Shown here piece after piece: positions 27,716 through 36,803 of a stretch of DNA of 63,945 nt (positions are counted from its first letter, which is position 1; the number at the start of each line of letters is the position of its first letter). The stretch comes from Cyanobacteria bacterium UBA2855. GTDB taxonomy: Bacteria; Cyanobacteriota; Vampirovibrionia; Gastranaerophilales; Gastranaerophilaceae. The notes under the pieces are model-generated. The model was not told the origin of the DNA. It searched no databases and saw only the letters and a list, made by a program, of their open reading frames with translations. The translations under genes and the position numbers were made by a program. Location: assembly GCA_002350725.1 (NCBI GenBank), contig DEFJ01000024.1:92041-155985 (forward strand). Direction: 5' to 3'.

Positions 27716-28855
27716 TTATGAAAAAATAATTCCTTCGGCAGCAACGTATGCAGTAGACCAACAATTTTGCAAATTGTATCCGCCGCAAAAACCGTCAATA
27801 TCTAAAACTTCACCGCAAAAATAAACTCCTTCCACAAGCTTTGATTCCATAGTTTTAGGATTTATTTCTTTTAAATCGACTCCACCTGAGGTTACAACTT
27901 CACCACCTTTTGCGGTTGAAAGAATGGTAATTTTAAAATTATGCAATTTTTCTAAAATTTTATCTCTTGTTTTGCCATCTATCAAGTGTGATTTAGTTTC
28001 TTTATCAATATTACAAATTTCCAAAATATATTCACAAAAGGATTTTGGAAGAAATTCTCCAAGCAGATTTTTAATAGTTTTATGCGGATTGTTATTTAAT
28101 TCTTGCTGTAAATCTATATTTTTAATTAAATCAAAAGTAAGAACATAAGGAAATTTATCTCGAGCTTTAATTGAGGAAATTTTATATACAAGCGGTCCGG
28201 AAATACCATTGTGTGTGAATAAAATGTCGTCACAAAAATCACAATATTTTACATTTTTTATACTTACACCGCTAAGTTCTTTAAAATTTTCTTTTGTTTT
28301 TAAAGCAGTAAGAGCAGGTTTGGGCTCAATAATTTTATGCCCCAAAAATTTTGCGCAATCATAACTGTTGTGTCCGCCAACAGCAATTACAATTTTATCA
28401 AAAGTATAACTTCCGCAATCCGTTATAACCGTCAGCGGATTTTTATTTATGCGTAAAACTCGTTCCTTTTTTATTTTTGTTTTATTTAAAGCATTTAAAA
28501 TTTTTTCTCTAACTTCAACAGCGCTATTTGATTGAGGAAAAACCCTCATATCGTCTTGTACATAACTTTTTACTCCGATAGAATCAAAAAAAGCAATAGT
28601 ATCGCCTGTTGAAAATTTTGAAAAAATTGAATACAAAAATTTTTCACCACGCGGATAATTTTTTACTAATTCATTATTATCAAATTCAAAATGTGCAAAA
28701 TTACAACGACCTCCTCCGGTCGGCAAAAGTGTAGAAAGTATTTTTCCGCATTCAAATACGGTTACATCAAATTTATCCTGTAAATTAAATGCACAAAAGC
28801 AACCCGCAGGACCGCCGCCAATAATTGCAATTTTAGATGTCGACTCTTGTGCCAT
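27716..28855 (-). CDS. HI0933-type NAD(P)/FAD-dependent oxidoreductase
   Basis: This 379-residue flavoprotein has the Rossmann FAD-binding loop IAIIGGGPAGCFCAF, then LLPTGGGRCNF, VTSGGVDLKEI and the C-terminal GEVLDIDGFCGGYNLQ, all typical of the HI0933/YhiN group. The reaction is not established for the family. The start lies inside the end of folK (23-base overlap), which suggests co-expression with folK. It may be slightly shorter than the usual 400 residues. Confidence 0.85.
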   Translation of the reverse strand: MAQESTSKIAIIGGGPAGCFCAFNLQDKFDVTVFECGKILSTLLPTGGGRCNFAHFEFDNNELVKNYPRGEKFLYSIFSKFSTGDTIAFFDSIGVKSYVQDDMRVFPQSNSAVEVREKILNALNKTKIKKERVLRINKNPLTVITDCGSYTFDKIVIAVGGHNSYDCAKFLGHKIIEPKPALTALKTKENFKELSGVSIKNVKYCDFCDDILFTHNGISGPLVYKISSIKARDKFPYVLTFDLIKNIDLQQELNNNPHKTIKNLLGEFLPKSFCEYILEICNIDKETKSHLIDGKTRDKILEKLHNFKITILSTAKGGEVVTSGGVDLKEINPKTMESKLVEGVYFCGEVLDIDGFCGGYNLQNCWSTAYVAAEGIIFS

Positions 28856-29339
28856 ATAAAAATACCATTTCAGGATTTTCTAAATCATTATGTAATTCAC
28901 TTATTGTTTTATGTAATACCGGATGCTCAAAATCCGGAATTAATTCCAACAGAGGAACAAGAGTAAAAGCTCTCAAGTGTAAATATTTATGCGGAATTAT
29001 TAACTTGTCATCGCTAATAATTTCCTTGTTATAAAATAAAATATCAATATCAATCGTTCTGTCGGCATATCCTGCTGTTTCTTTAGGTGTTCTACCAAGT
29101 TGTTTTTCAATTCTTTGACATGCATCTAGTAAATCTTCCGGAGATAAAGAGGTTTTTATTTCAATTACAGCATTTACAAACCATTTATCAGTTGTCATAT
29201 TCCATGGTTCGGTTTCATAAAATGCGGAAGTTCTTATAACAGTAATATTTTCGGTTAAGTTTAACAAACTGGTTGCTTGTTGTACGTAACCGATTCTGTC
29301 TCCTTGATTAGAACCTAAACTTAAATAAACTATTGCCAT
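28833..29339 (-). CDS. folK: 2-amino-4-hydroxy-6-hydroxymethyldihydropteridine pyrophosphokinase
   Basis: FolK transfers pyrophosphate from ATP to hydroxymethyldihydropterin in folate synthesis. The 168-residue protein has VYLSLGSNQGDR, FYETEPWN, KWFVNAVIE, RTIDIDILFY and PHKYLHLRAFTLVPL, the full HPPK set. The start appears leaderless, since TAAAAT ends 6 bases before the ATG. No other folate gene is adjacent. Confidence 0.95.
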   Translation of the reverse strand: MAIVYLSLGSNQGDRIGYVQQATSLLNLTENITVIRTSAFYETEPWNMTTDKWFVNAVIEIKTSLSPEDLLDACQRIEKQLGRTPKETAGYADRTIDIDILFYNKEIISDDKLIIPHKYLHLRAFTLVPLLELIPDFEHPVLHKTISELHNDLENPEMVFLYGTRVDI

Positions 29340-29345
29340 ACAGCT

Positions 29346-29351
29346 ATTTTA
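29346..29351 (-). promoter_or_regulatory. -10 hexamer abutting folK start (leaderless candidate)
   Basis: TAAAAT on the minus strand ends 6 bases before the folK ATG. Confidence 0.5.
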
Positions 29352-29414
29352 GAGTTTTTAAAGGCTTATGTCAAGTAATTTTGCGACAAAAAGGTTTATT
29401 TTATTGTAAATTAA

Positions 29415-29443
29415 TTGTTTTAGACTTGCACAAAAAGTATAAT
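29415..29443 (+). promoter_or_regulatory. Promoter for the alpha/beta hydrolase
   Basis: TTGTTT and TATAAT are separated by 17 bases; the leader would be about 40 bases. Confidence 0.6.
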
Positions 29444-29489
29444 ACTTATAACAAATACACATAAATTTATTTAAGGATTTTAAAATGGT

Positions 29490-30236
29490 ATGAAAATTTA
29501 TAATAAACCAAAAGGACAAAAAGTGATAACAAAAGACAATATCAATATAGCCATTAATTATTATGCTAATGGTTTTGATGAGGTTGTTATTATTGCTCCC
29601 GGATGGTGTATGACAAAAGATTCAAACGCATTTCTTCAAATTTCGGAAATGTTTTGCTCAAAATATGACGTTATTACGCTTGATTTTAGAGGACATGGAA
29701 AAAGCGGCGGATGGTTTACTTTTACGTCCAAAGAAATTATGGATTTGGATTGTGTCGTAAAATTTGCGCAAAATAAAAATTATAAAAAGATTTATCTTGT
29801 CGGTTTTTCTTTGGGGGCGGCAGTAACAGTTATTTATGCTTCTCAAAATAATTTTATAAACAGTGTAATTGCCGTTTCTGTTCCGACAGATTTTGATAAA
29901 ATTGAAAATAAAATGTGGAAAAAAGAAGCTTGGGGAGAAACATTTAAAAAATTTGAATTAGGCAGATTTTTTTCAATAAGACCTTATCCGATACCATTAA
30001 AAAAAATAAAACCAATTAATATAATTCAAAATTTAAAGACACCGACTTTATTTGTTGCGGGGAAAAAAGACCCGACCGTATGTTTTTGGCATACCGAAAA
30101 ACTATATGAAGCAGCAACATGCCCAAAAGTATTAAAAATATATGAAAACGGGTGTCACGCAGAAGATTTGTATCTGCATTACAAAGAAAATTTTACAACA
30201 CTTTGTCTTGATTGGTTAGCAAGTTTGGTGCGTTGA
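29490..30236 (+). CDS. Alpha/beta-fold hydrolase
   Basis: This 248-residue protein has the alpha/beta hydrolase core. It has APGWCM (oxyanion region), DFRGHGKSGG, the nucleophile elbow VGFSLGAA (GxSxG), a C-terminal acid in AGKKDPT and a catalytic His in GCHAED. No signal peptide is seen, so it probably acts as a cytoplasmic esterase or thioesterase; the substrate is unknown. The last codons and stop lie inside a copy of the short palindromic repeat (30227-30247), so the natural C-terminus may have been altered by that insertion. AAGGA is 12 bases before the ATG. Confidence 0.8.
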   Translation: MKIYNKPKGQKVITKDNINIAINYYANGFDEVVIIAPGWCMTKDSNAFLQISEMFCSKYDVITLDFRGHGKSGGWFTFTSKEIMDLDCVVKFAQNKNYKKIYLVGFSLGAAVTVIYASQNNFINSVIAVSVPTDFDKIENKMWKKEAWGETFKKFELGRFFSIRPYPIPLKKIKPINIIQNLKTPTLFVAGKKDPTVCFWHTEKLYEAATCPKVLKIYENGCHAEDLYLHYKENFTTLCLDWLASLVR

Positions 30237-30247
30237 CACGCACCCTA
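30227..30247. repeat. Palindromic repeat unit, copy 1
   Basis: A GGTGCG...CGCACC hairpin followed by CTA, 21 bases, matches one arm of the full element at 31999-32047. It overlaps the hydrolase stop codon. Confidence 0.65.
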
Positions 30248-30326
30248 CAAGGCTATATTTGCTAAATCAAATTTCATACAAAAATCAATTATTTTATAAT
30301 TTTTATCTTCTATGCTTTTACCTCTA

Positions 30327-30788
30327 TTATTGTTTATTTGGTTGACAAATTAGTTTATATGTAAAATCTATATTTGAATCCGGAACTACTTCACCCCATC
30401 TAAATTCATGCTCATTAAGACTGTAACTATATAAAACATTGCCATATTTGTCATAAAAATATTTTGCAGGTTGCGTAAATTTTTTATTTTCGCAATCTAA
30501 AATTTCCTTAGTTTTAATTTCAAAAACACTTTCAGTATTTTGATTTTTTATTAAACTTAATAATTTATTAGATTCATCAATATATCTCTTGCTAGATATC
30601 GAACCATCATCAAAATTTTTTAACCAATATGTATAACTATTCGTATGTGGGTATAAAGCATTCCCGTAATACCTTGTTACGCTTTCTAAATCGATGTAAT
30701 CTCCGCCAGGTATCCACCGCCAATCGGAAGCAAGTACCGAGGTCGCACCTGTGATAATTAATATTAATGTTATTAAAACCTTTTCCAT
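30327..30788 (-). CDS. Secreted protein resembling surface-adhesin protein E
   Basis: This 153-residue protein has a clear signal peptide (MEKVLITLILIITGATSVLA, cut before S). Its mature domain runs WRWIPGGDYIDLESV, YTYWLKNF, then DCENKKF, YDKYGNVLYSYS and VVPDSNIDF...LIC. The order (Tyr-Ile-Asp strand, aromatic W-x-K strand, two cysteines near the end, late PDS motif) resembles the small surface-adhesin E-like domain family. It has AGGAAC upstream. It follows another secreted-protein gene on the same strand, so both may form an envelope operon. Confidence 0.65.
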   Translation of the reverse strand: MEKVLITLILIITGATSVLASDWRWIPGGDYIDLESVTRYYGNALYPHTNSYTYWLKNFDDGSISSKRYIDESNKLLSLIKNQNTESVFEIKTKEILDCENKKFTQPAKYFYDKYGNVLYSYSLNEHEFRWGEVVPDSNIDFTYKLICQPNKQ

Positions 30789-30815
30789 TCAAGTTCCTGA
30801 TTTTTTGTTATATAC

Positions 30816-31580
30816 CTACCAACCACTATAATATATATTATGATTCATTGTTCCACTATGATTAACATTTATATTTTGATTTTTTATTGCATTAATGTAT
30901 TGTTGATTTTGCAATGATGCATTAAAGTTCTGCAAACCTGCTTGCAATTTTGCATCTCTTATTGCGGCTCTTTGCCATGGGTCTACATAATTTGCTGTTA
31001 TTCGATATTGCCGTTCTCTTAGTTTTGTATAACAGCCATAGCGTGCATTTGTGTCTTGTACACTATCGCATTGTGCAAGATTTTTTTCAAAATCTTTTCG
31101 CCTATCTACCCAATAATTTCTATTATCTGCCTCGTATCTTGAATTTGTAGCCCACAAGTGAAAAGAGTCATCCTTCGTCGTTACATTTTCTAACCCGTAT
31201 GGACAAAATTCACTCCACTCGGGTCGGTTTGGGTCATAAACATTTGTCTGTTGGTATTGGTAATAATTATTATTTTGTGGTTCTGCAGGTTTTTGATATA
31301 CATTTTGTTCTATAGATACTTGTTTTGAATATTGTGTTTGCTGGGGTTGGTTGCACAAATTTTTATCTATTGTTACTACTTGTTGATGGTGTTTTGTTTG
31401 ACCATCGTAATTATTAATCGCCTTATTACTATTTATTCCTGTATTCTTTTGTATATCGTCCATTATAAACTGGGGTACAGCATAATTATCTGCGGCTACT
31501 GTCCTTGTCTGATAAAGCATTATTTGATTTACCGTTAGTCCTAATACTAGACCTAATGTTATTACTCTTTTTCTTACCAT
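30816..31580 (-). CDS. Secreted Gln/Asn-rich protein of unknown function
   Basis: This 254-residue protein has an N-terminal signal peptide (basic MVRKR, hydrophobic core, cut near TVAA). A low-complexity region rich in Gln, Asn and Tyr follows (about residues 55-120). A more ordered segment with three cysteines comes next (FCPYGLE, AQCDSV, YGCYTKL), then a Gln/Asn-rich tail. AGGAG precedes the ATG. No family is recognised. It is upstream of the adhesin-E-like gene with a 27-base gap and probably shares its transcript. Confidence 0.65.
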   Translation of the reverse strand: MVRKRVITLGLVLGLTVNQIMLYQTRTVAADNYAVPQFIMDDIQKNTGINSNKAINNYDGQTKHHQQVVTIDKNLCNQPQQTQYSKQVSIEQNVYQKPAEPQNNNYYQYQQTNVYDPNRPEWSEFCPYGLENVTTKDDSFHLWATNSRYEADNRNYWVDRRKDFEKNLAQCDSVQDTNARYGCYTKLRERQYRITANYVDPWQRAAIRDAKLQAGLQNFNASLQNQQYINAIKNQNINVNHSGTMNHNIYYSGW

Positions 31581-31609
31581 GCTTTTCTCCTGATTTTTGG
31601 GTTTTAGCA

Positions 31610-31631
31610 GGTGCGTTTACACAACACCCTA
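31610..31631. repeat. Palindromic repeat unit, copy 2
   Basis: GGTGCG...ACACCCTA, 22 bases, is a diverged copy of the unit at 30227 and 31999. Confidence 0.5.
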
Positions 31632-31769
31632 CCGTTGCTCTCTACAAAGATTATTTGGATTTATTATGAATATTTCTTGACATATATAGTTCTGATATAC
31701 CGAAGTATAAATCAATATTATTAATTATAAGTCATTAGAAATTCTTGTCAAATAAGTTACACTGTTTGT

Positions 31770-32051
31770 ATGAACAGAGATAAAATTATAAAATTATTTG
31801 CGGAAAATTTAAGAATAGAAAGAGCAAGAAAAAATATATCTCAAGAAAAATTAGCCGAAATGGCAAATATCACTCCGGAATACCTTTCCCGTATTGAAGC
31901 AGGAAAATTTAGCCCATCTTTAGTTGTCATAGCCAATCTTGCAAAAGCTTTATCCGTGTCTGCTAACACATTAATTCCTGTTGAAAAAATACAGTCTGTA
32001 GGGTGCATTTCAATGCACCGTATTTTGGTGCGAAAAATCGTACCCTATTGA
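31770..32051 (+). CDS. XRE-family helix-turn-helix regulator with repeat-derived C-terminus
   Basis: This 93-residue protein has a classic Cro/C1-type HTH: RIERARKNISQEKLAEMANI, TPEYLSRIEAG and FSPSLVVIANLAKAL. It probably binds DNA as a dimer. From about residue 77 the frame enters a 49-base palindromic repeat, so the last 17 residues (GCISMHRILVRKIVPY) are encoded by the repeat and are unlikely to be ancestral. TACACT ends 6 bases before the ATG and there is no Shine-Dalgarno site. The stop abuts the end of the converging gyrA. Confidence 0.8.
   Translation: MNRDKIIKLFAENLRIERARKNISQEKLAEMANITPEYLSRIEAGKFSPSLVVIANLAKALSVSANTLIPVEKIQSVGCISMHRILVRKIVPY
31999..32047. repeat. Full palindromic repeat element (two inverted 21-base arms)
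   Basis: The left arm starts TAGGGTGC and ends TGCACC. The right arm starts GGTGCG and ends GTACCCTA. A 7-base spacer separates them. Each arm can fold on itself and the arms are imperfect inverted copies of each other. It lies inside the XRE coding region, next to the gyrA stop. Confidence 0.7.
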
Positions 32052-34628
32052 TTATTCTTCAATGTTTTCAGTTGTATCTGTCAATGCTGTATCAAACATA
32101 TTTGTTTGTTCTGCGTTTGCATTTTCTTCTGCTTCCGCTTTCATATTATCTTTGATAATAGTTTCATCAGCATCAGGATTTACAATTTTATTTACTGATA
32201 CAACAGAATCGTTATCTACGAGATTTTGTGCTCTAACTCCGGTTGCAGGACGTCCCTGACAAGAGATTGAACCCGCATTAAGTCTTGTTACAACACCGTT
32301 TGCAGTCACCATCATAATATCATCAGTGTCTTTTACGATAGTTAATGCAACCAATCTTGATGATGTTGATTTGAACTTAGTTGCAATTAATCCTAATCCG
32401 CCTCTGTTTTGACTTCTAAATTCTGAAAGTTTTGTACGTTTTCCAAATCCGTCAGAAGTTACAACGAGTAAATCTGCATCATAATCTCTTGGAACAATAT
32501 CGCAACCGATAATTTCATCACCGGTACGAAGTTTCATAGAGGTTACACCCCTTGCACTTCTGCCTAATGGTCTTAAATCTTGGATAGGGAATCTGATTGC
32601 CATACCGCAAGATGTACCAATAATTATTTCATCACGTGCGGTTGCAAGTTTAACCCAATTCAAGCTGTCACCTTCTTCAAGTCCGATTGCTATAATACCG
32701 TTTCTTCTGATGTTAGAGAAATTATCTAATTCAATTCTCTTGATATAACCCTTCTTTGTAAGCATTATTAAATTCAATTCGTGCGAGAACTGGCTTACTG
32801 GTACAACAGCGGTTATTTGTTCATCTTGTTCAATCGGAAGAACGTTGACTATCGGTAAACCTTTTGCCTGGCGACCGCCTTCAGGGAAATCGTATACGTT
32901 CAAGCTATATACCGTACCCTTAGAAGAGAAGAACAATACTTTATCATGCATCATTGCCGTGAAGAAATGTTGAATATCATCATCCTCTTTAGTTTTTATG
33001 CCGGATTTTCCTCTCGTTGCACGATTTTGACGCTCAAATGTATCAAGTGAAATTCTCTTCAAATATCCTTGGTGCGTAATAAATACAGCCATAGGAGTAT
33101 TCGGTGTTAAATCTTCAATTGTTACTTCGCCTTGTTCCGGAACAATTTGAGTCTTTCTATCATCGCCATATTTTTCTTTGTCTTCAAGAAGTTCTGTTTT
33201 AATTATGTTGAGAATTTTTTGACGACTTGCAAGGATATCTTCATATTCTGCTATTTTCTTTAGTAATTCATCATATTCAGCCTTAACTTTATCTTGTTCT
33301 AATCCTGTTAATCTTCTTAATTGCATTTCTAAGATTGCATTAGCCTGATCAACATCAAGACCGAATCTGCTCATTAATCCGTCACGAGCATCATCTGTCG
33401 TTTTAGATTTTTTGATAAGTTCAATAACTTCATCAATTGAACCCAAAGCAATAATCAAACCTGCTAAAATGTGAGCTCTGACTTTTGCTTTCTTTAAGAA
33501 GAATATAGTTCTTCTTGTTACAATTTCAACTCTGTGTTCAACAAACTCGTTCAATACTTCGTATAAATTCAACAATCTAGGCTGTTTGCCGCAAAGAGCA
33601 AGCATATTTACACCAAAAGTTGTAGATAATTGAGTATATTTGAACAAATTATTTTTAACAACATCAGGTTTTGCATCACGTTTTAATTCAATAACGATAC
33701 GCATACCTTCTCTGTCGGATTCATCACGAATATCTGATATACCGTTAATTCTTTGATCTTTTACAAGCTCTGCAATTTTTTCAATAAGAACAGATTTATT
33801 AACCTGATATGGAATTTCGGTTACAACAATAGCCGTACGAGCTTGACGGCCGCCACCGCCTGCAATTTCTTCAAAATTTGCAACAGCTTGCATTTTTATT
33901 GAACCACGACCGGTTTCATAAGCTTGTTTGATATCGTTCAAGCCAACAATTGTTGCAGCAGTCGGAAAATCAGGACCCTTAATATATTCCATTAATTCTG
34001 TTACGGTAATTTGCGGATTATCAATTAAAGCAATTGTTCCATCAACAACTTCTGCAAGGTTATGAGGCGGAATATTTGTAGCCATACCAACAGCAATACC
34101 CGAGCAGCCGTTTAATAATAACATTGGAAGTCTGACAGGAAGAACGGAAGGCTCTTGTAATGAACCGTCAAAGTTAGGTTCAAATTCAACAGTTTCACAA
34201 TCGATATCAGCCAACATAGATTGAGTAATTTTGTGCATACGAGCTTCTGTATAACGCATTGCAGCAGCTCCGTCACCATCAACAGAACCAAAGTTACCGT
34301 GACCATCTACAACCAAATATCTTGTATTAAAATCTTGAGCCAAACGAACAAGCGCTTCGTATACCGAACTGTCACCATGCGGGTGATATTTACCAAGAAC
34401 TTCACCAACAATACGAGCACATTTCTTGAACGGTTTATCAGGTGTCATACCTAATTCGTTCATCGCGTACAAAATTCTTCTGTGAACCGGTTTCAAACCG
34501 TCACGAACATCCGGTAAAGCACGTCCTACGATTACACTCATTGCGTAATCAATATAGCAACGTTTCATTTCCTCTCTTATATTAACGTCGACGATTTTTC
34601 CATCGCCAAAAATATTTTGTTGACTCAA
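32052..34628 (-). CDS. gyrA: DNA gyrase subunit A
   Basis: GyrA is the DNA-cleaving subunit of gyrase. The 858-residue protein has the catalytic tyrosine in AMRYTEARM (Tyr126) and the quinolone-binding helix HPHGDSSVYE, with Ser87 and Glu91 at the E. coli Ser83/Asp87 positions. This is the susceptible-type combination also found in many Gram-positives. The C-terminal beta-pinwheel holds GyrA-box-like NRGGLG. Translation starts at TTG, with GGAGG 7 bases upstream. The acidic C-terminal tail is Glu/Asp-rich. gyrB is not in the window. Confidence 0.97.
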   Translation of the reverse strand: MSQQNIFGDGKIVDVNIREEMKRCYIDYAMSVIVGRALPDVRDGLKPVHRRILYAMNELGMTPDKPFKKCARIVGEVLGKYHPHGDSSVYEALVRLAQDFNTRYLVVDGHGNFGSVDGDGAAAMRYTEARMHKITQSMLADIDCETVEFEPNFDGSLQEPSVLPVRLPMLLLNGCSGIAVGMATNIPPHNLAEVVDGTIALIDNPQITVTELMEYIKGPDFPTAATIVGLNDIKQAYETGRGSIKMQAVANFEEIAGGGGRQARTAIVVTEIPYQVNKSVLIEKIAELVKDQRINGISDIRDESDREGMRIVIELKRDAKPDVVKNNLFKYTQLSTTFGVNMLALCGKQPRLLNLYEVLNEFVEHRVEIVTRRTIFFLKKAKVRAHILAGLIIALGSIDEVIELIKKSKTTDDARDGLMSRFGLDVDQANAILEMQLRRLTGLEQDKVKAEYDELLKKIAEYEDILASRQKILNIIKTELLEDKEKYGDDRKTQIVPEQGEVTIEDLTPNTPMAVFITHQGYLKRISLDTFERQNRATRGKSGIKTKEDDDIQHFFTAMMHDKVLFFSSKGTVYSLNVYDFPEGGRQAKGLPIVNVLPIEQDEQITAVVPVSQFSHELNLIMLTKKGYIKRIELDNFSNIRRNGIIAIGLEEGDSLNWVKLATARDEIIIGTSCGMAIRFPIQDLRPLGRSARGVTSMKLRTGDEIIGCDIVPRDYDADLLVVTSDGFGKRTKLSEFRSQNRGGLGLIATKFKSTSSRLVALTIVKDTDDIMMVTANGVVTRLNAGSISCQGRPATGVRAQNLVDNDSVVSVNKIVNPDADETIIKDNMKAEAEENANAEQTNMFDTALTDTTENIEE

Positions 34629-34662
34629 TTTCCATCCTCCATGTCGGGTATAATATGGCTAT

Positions 34663-34692
34663 ATTATAGCATAAACATTGTTTTTAGGGCAA
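34663..34692 (-). promoter_or_regulatory. Promoter for gyrA
   Basis: TTGCCC and TATAAT on the minus strand are separated by 18 bases, giving a leader of about 28 bases that includes the GGAGG site. Confidence 0.55.
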
Positions 34693-34754
34693 TTTAATAA
34701 AAAACTTTACAAAACATGTTTTTAAGTCTGTATTAATATGCTGTTATAAAAATC

Positions 34755-35078
34755 TTAATACTGAAAAAATCTGTCAAAATCTACATCATCAAAGTTGCAC
34801 AAAAGCCTGTATACATCATCATCTTCATCCATACGTTGAAAATTATAATTATCAAATTTCCAATATTTTGGATTTATCCCTTTTACTCTCACAATGCCGC
34901 TGTCTTTAAGTATGACTAATTTCTTTTTAACAATTTCAACCGGCAACTCAACAAGTTTCGCCAATTCAACAGCAGTAATTCCTTCATCGCTGTTGCATTT
35001 TTCGGGAGTCATAAACATCAATTCCAACCCGACAGATTTTAAAGCTTTATCTTCTATCTCTGTTTCGTAGTCATACAT
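34755..35078 (-). CDS. Small winged-helix-like DNA-binding protein
   Basis: This 107-residue protein is acidic at both ends. Its central segment GITAVELAKLVELPVEIVKKKLVILKDSGIVRVKG has the helix-turn-helix plus wing pattern of winged-helix regulators, followed by KYWKFDNYNF. The start at 35078 (MYDYE) is preferred over the in-frame TTG five codons upstream because TATTAT ends 6 bases before it. The role is inferred only from the fold. Confidence 0.6.
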   Translation of the reverse strand: MYDYETEIEDKALKSVGLELMFMTPEKCNSDEGITAVELAKLVELPVEIVKKKLVILKDSGIVRVKGINPKYWKFDNYNFQRMDEDDDVYRLLCNFDDVDFDRFFQY

Positions 35079-35084
35079 ATTAAG

Positions 35085-35090
35085 ATAATA
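35085..35090 (-). promoter_or_regulatory. -10-like hexamer abutting the winged-helix gene (leaderless candidate)
   Basis: TATTAT on the minus strand ends 6 bases before the ATG at 35078. Confidence 0.4.
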
Positions 35091-35279
35091 CAAAAAATAA
35101 GAATAATTTTTATCATTCTTTTAGAGGGTTTATTTATATAAATTAATACCTCGATTACTGTCTGATGCATTGGCACAAAACATTTTTTTCAATCACAAAC
35201 CAAAATATCTGCAACAAATAAAAATTGCAAAAGTCGATAATTTTGTTTTGACAGGTTATCATATTTTTACAAAACGAGG

Positions 35280-35882
35280 TTATGCTCTATGAGCAACATC
35301 TCCGGCTTCAGAAAGAAATATATCAGCCCACATGTCAGCATCGGAGAATTTGTGTTCCGCATTTATATAATTTGTACGGATAGAAATATCTTGTTTCGAT
35401 TGATATTCTCTGAGCAATCTTTCACACACTTTTTTCATATTGGCAGCTTCGCCTTTTGCTGCCTGATATTTTGCCCAGAGTACATCAAATTCTTCCTTTT
35501 TCTTTTCGTATCTGTCCAACAACAATTCAAAGAACGCATCTGAAAGATTTTTTGAAGTTAATTCAGCTGCGACTTGAGCTCTTATTTTTGGGTCTTTTAT
35601 CGTTTCAAGTTTTTTATCAATTTTTGCTTGTTTTTCTTCCTCTTGTTGTTTTATTTTATCGGTTGCACCGGTTGTTTGAGGTTGAAAATTATAAAACAGA
35701 CTTACTTGATTTAATCCAGGAACTGTTGTATAGCCTTGTTGTGCAAAGCTAAATAGGCCGTTGTTATTTAATTTTTGTAAAAAACTGTCTAAATAACGTC
35801 CGTAATCGCCCCCAAATTCAGCTTGTAATTTGGGATCATTTTGAAATTGTTGTAATGAAGCGATTTTTCCGGTTTCAGCCAT
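35280..35882 (-). CDS. Coiled-coil protein of unknown function
   Basis: This 200-residue protein has no signal peptide or membrane helix. The N-terminal part (to about residue 70) is mixed and contains GGDYGRYLDSFLQKLN. Residues about 76-165 are highly charged (KQQEEEKQAKIDKKLE, RYEKKKEEFDVLW) and predicted coiled coil. GAGGAAT lies 5 bases before the ATG. No homologue is recognised. The similar highly charged proteins nearby suggest a lineage-specific set. Confidence 0.6.
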   Translation of the reverse strand: MAETGKIASLQQFQNDPKLQAEFGGDYGRYLDSFLQKLNNNGLFSFAQQGYTTVPGLNQVSLFYNFQPQTTGATDKIKQQEEEKQAKIDKKLETIKDPKIRAQVAAELTSKNLSDAFFELLLDRYEKKKEEFDVLWAKYQAAKGEAANMKKVCERLLREYQSKQDISIRTNYINAEHKFSDADMWADIFLSEAGDVAHRA

Positions 35883-36011
35883 AATAATTCCTCAGTTTAT
35901 ATCTTATTTATATAAACGTTTGGGATACGCAAGAATTGCATGGTTTTTGAATATTGTAAAAAAACTTAACATTAAAACATTATTTAAGGATAAAAATAAA
36001 TAGAAATTGTA

Positions 36012-36040
36012 TTGCCATAGCTGTGAAAAAATGATAAAAT
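36012..36040 (+). promoter_or_regulatory. Promoter for the 36.1-kb gene pair
   Basis: TTGCCA and TAAAAT are separated by 17 bases, about 30 bases before the first codon at 36074. Confidence 0.6.
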
Positions 36041-36073
36041 CTACACAAGGTTTGGAAGTTAACATGAGGTCTT

Positions 36074-36781
36074 ATGTCAAAAATTGATGCGATTGATGCA
36101 ATAAAACCCGTAAATGCGTACGAAATCCATAAAGTTTTGTCTTCGGAAAAGCTGACGGATAATATGAAAGCCGAATATTTGCGTAAAAATGAAACGCAAA
36201 TAAAAAAAGTTTTGAAAACAGATATATCAAAGGAAGAATTTCAGCAGATAATGGAAAATAGGCCTCTTATAAGATTTAAACCGTTAAAAAATTCTTTTAC
36301 AAAGAGGGGCGACGATATTATTTTTGCCAAAACAATGAATATCGATAAAAAACAAATCAGAAGTTTTATAAATTCAATTATAGATTCCAATTTTGAAATT
36401 CGTAACAGACAGGACAGAGATAGAATTGAAACGGCAAAAGCATATGTATACAGGCATGGCACAAAAGATCAAGTTGTAGCATTTCTTCAATATGAATTAT
36501 CAGATGTTCAAAATACTTTGAGAAAACTATATGAAACTCTTGATTTAAATTCAGGAGGTTTGGCAGGATATTTTTCAAGACCTATTCATCGTATGGACAA
36601 CAGAACCCTTGGCAAATTGTACCATACAATAGATAAGGCTCTTATAAATTCGGCAGATGCGGGATTTATAGATAAATCAAAATTAAACTCCACTGCGGAG
36701 TGGGCTTTGGTAAGAATTTATCAAATTCAAAATAATTCAAAGGTAATAAGAGCGTACGAATTATACAAAAATTTAACATAA
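36074..36781 (+). CDS. Helical protein of unknown function
   Basis: This 235-residue, basic, mostly helical protein has no signal peptide. Its N-terminus (MSKIDAIDAIKPVNAYEIHK) is amphipathic. A central stretch with many Arg/Asp (NRQDRDRIETAKAY) precedes two further helices. ATGAGG gives a GAGG site about 6 bases before the ATG. It is probably co-transcribed with the secreted Lys/Ala-rich protein 22 bases downstream, from the promoter at 36012. No family is recognised. Confidence 0.55.
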   Translation: MSKIDAIDAIKPVNAYEIHKVLSSEKLTDNMKAEYLRKNETQIKKVLKTDISKEEFQQIMENRPLIRFKPLKNSFTKRGDDIIFAKTMNIDKKQIRSFINSIIDSNFEIRNRQDRDRIETAKAYVYRHGTKDQVVAFLQYELSDVQNTLRKLYETLDLNSGGLAGYFSRPIHRMDNRTLGKLYHTIDKALINSADAGFIDKSKLNSTAEWALVRIYQIQNNSKVIRAYELYKNLT

Positions 36782-36803
36782 ATATATAAAAAAGGAGAGA
36801 AAA

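Noticed and set aside
32052..34628. Quinolone-resistance-type change in gyrA (Glu91 instead of Asp)
   Set aside because: Glu at this position, together with Ser at the first site, is the natural susceptible state in many bacteria.
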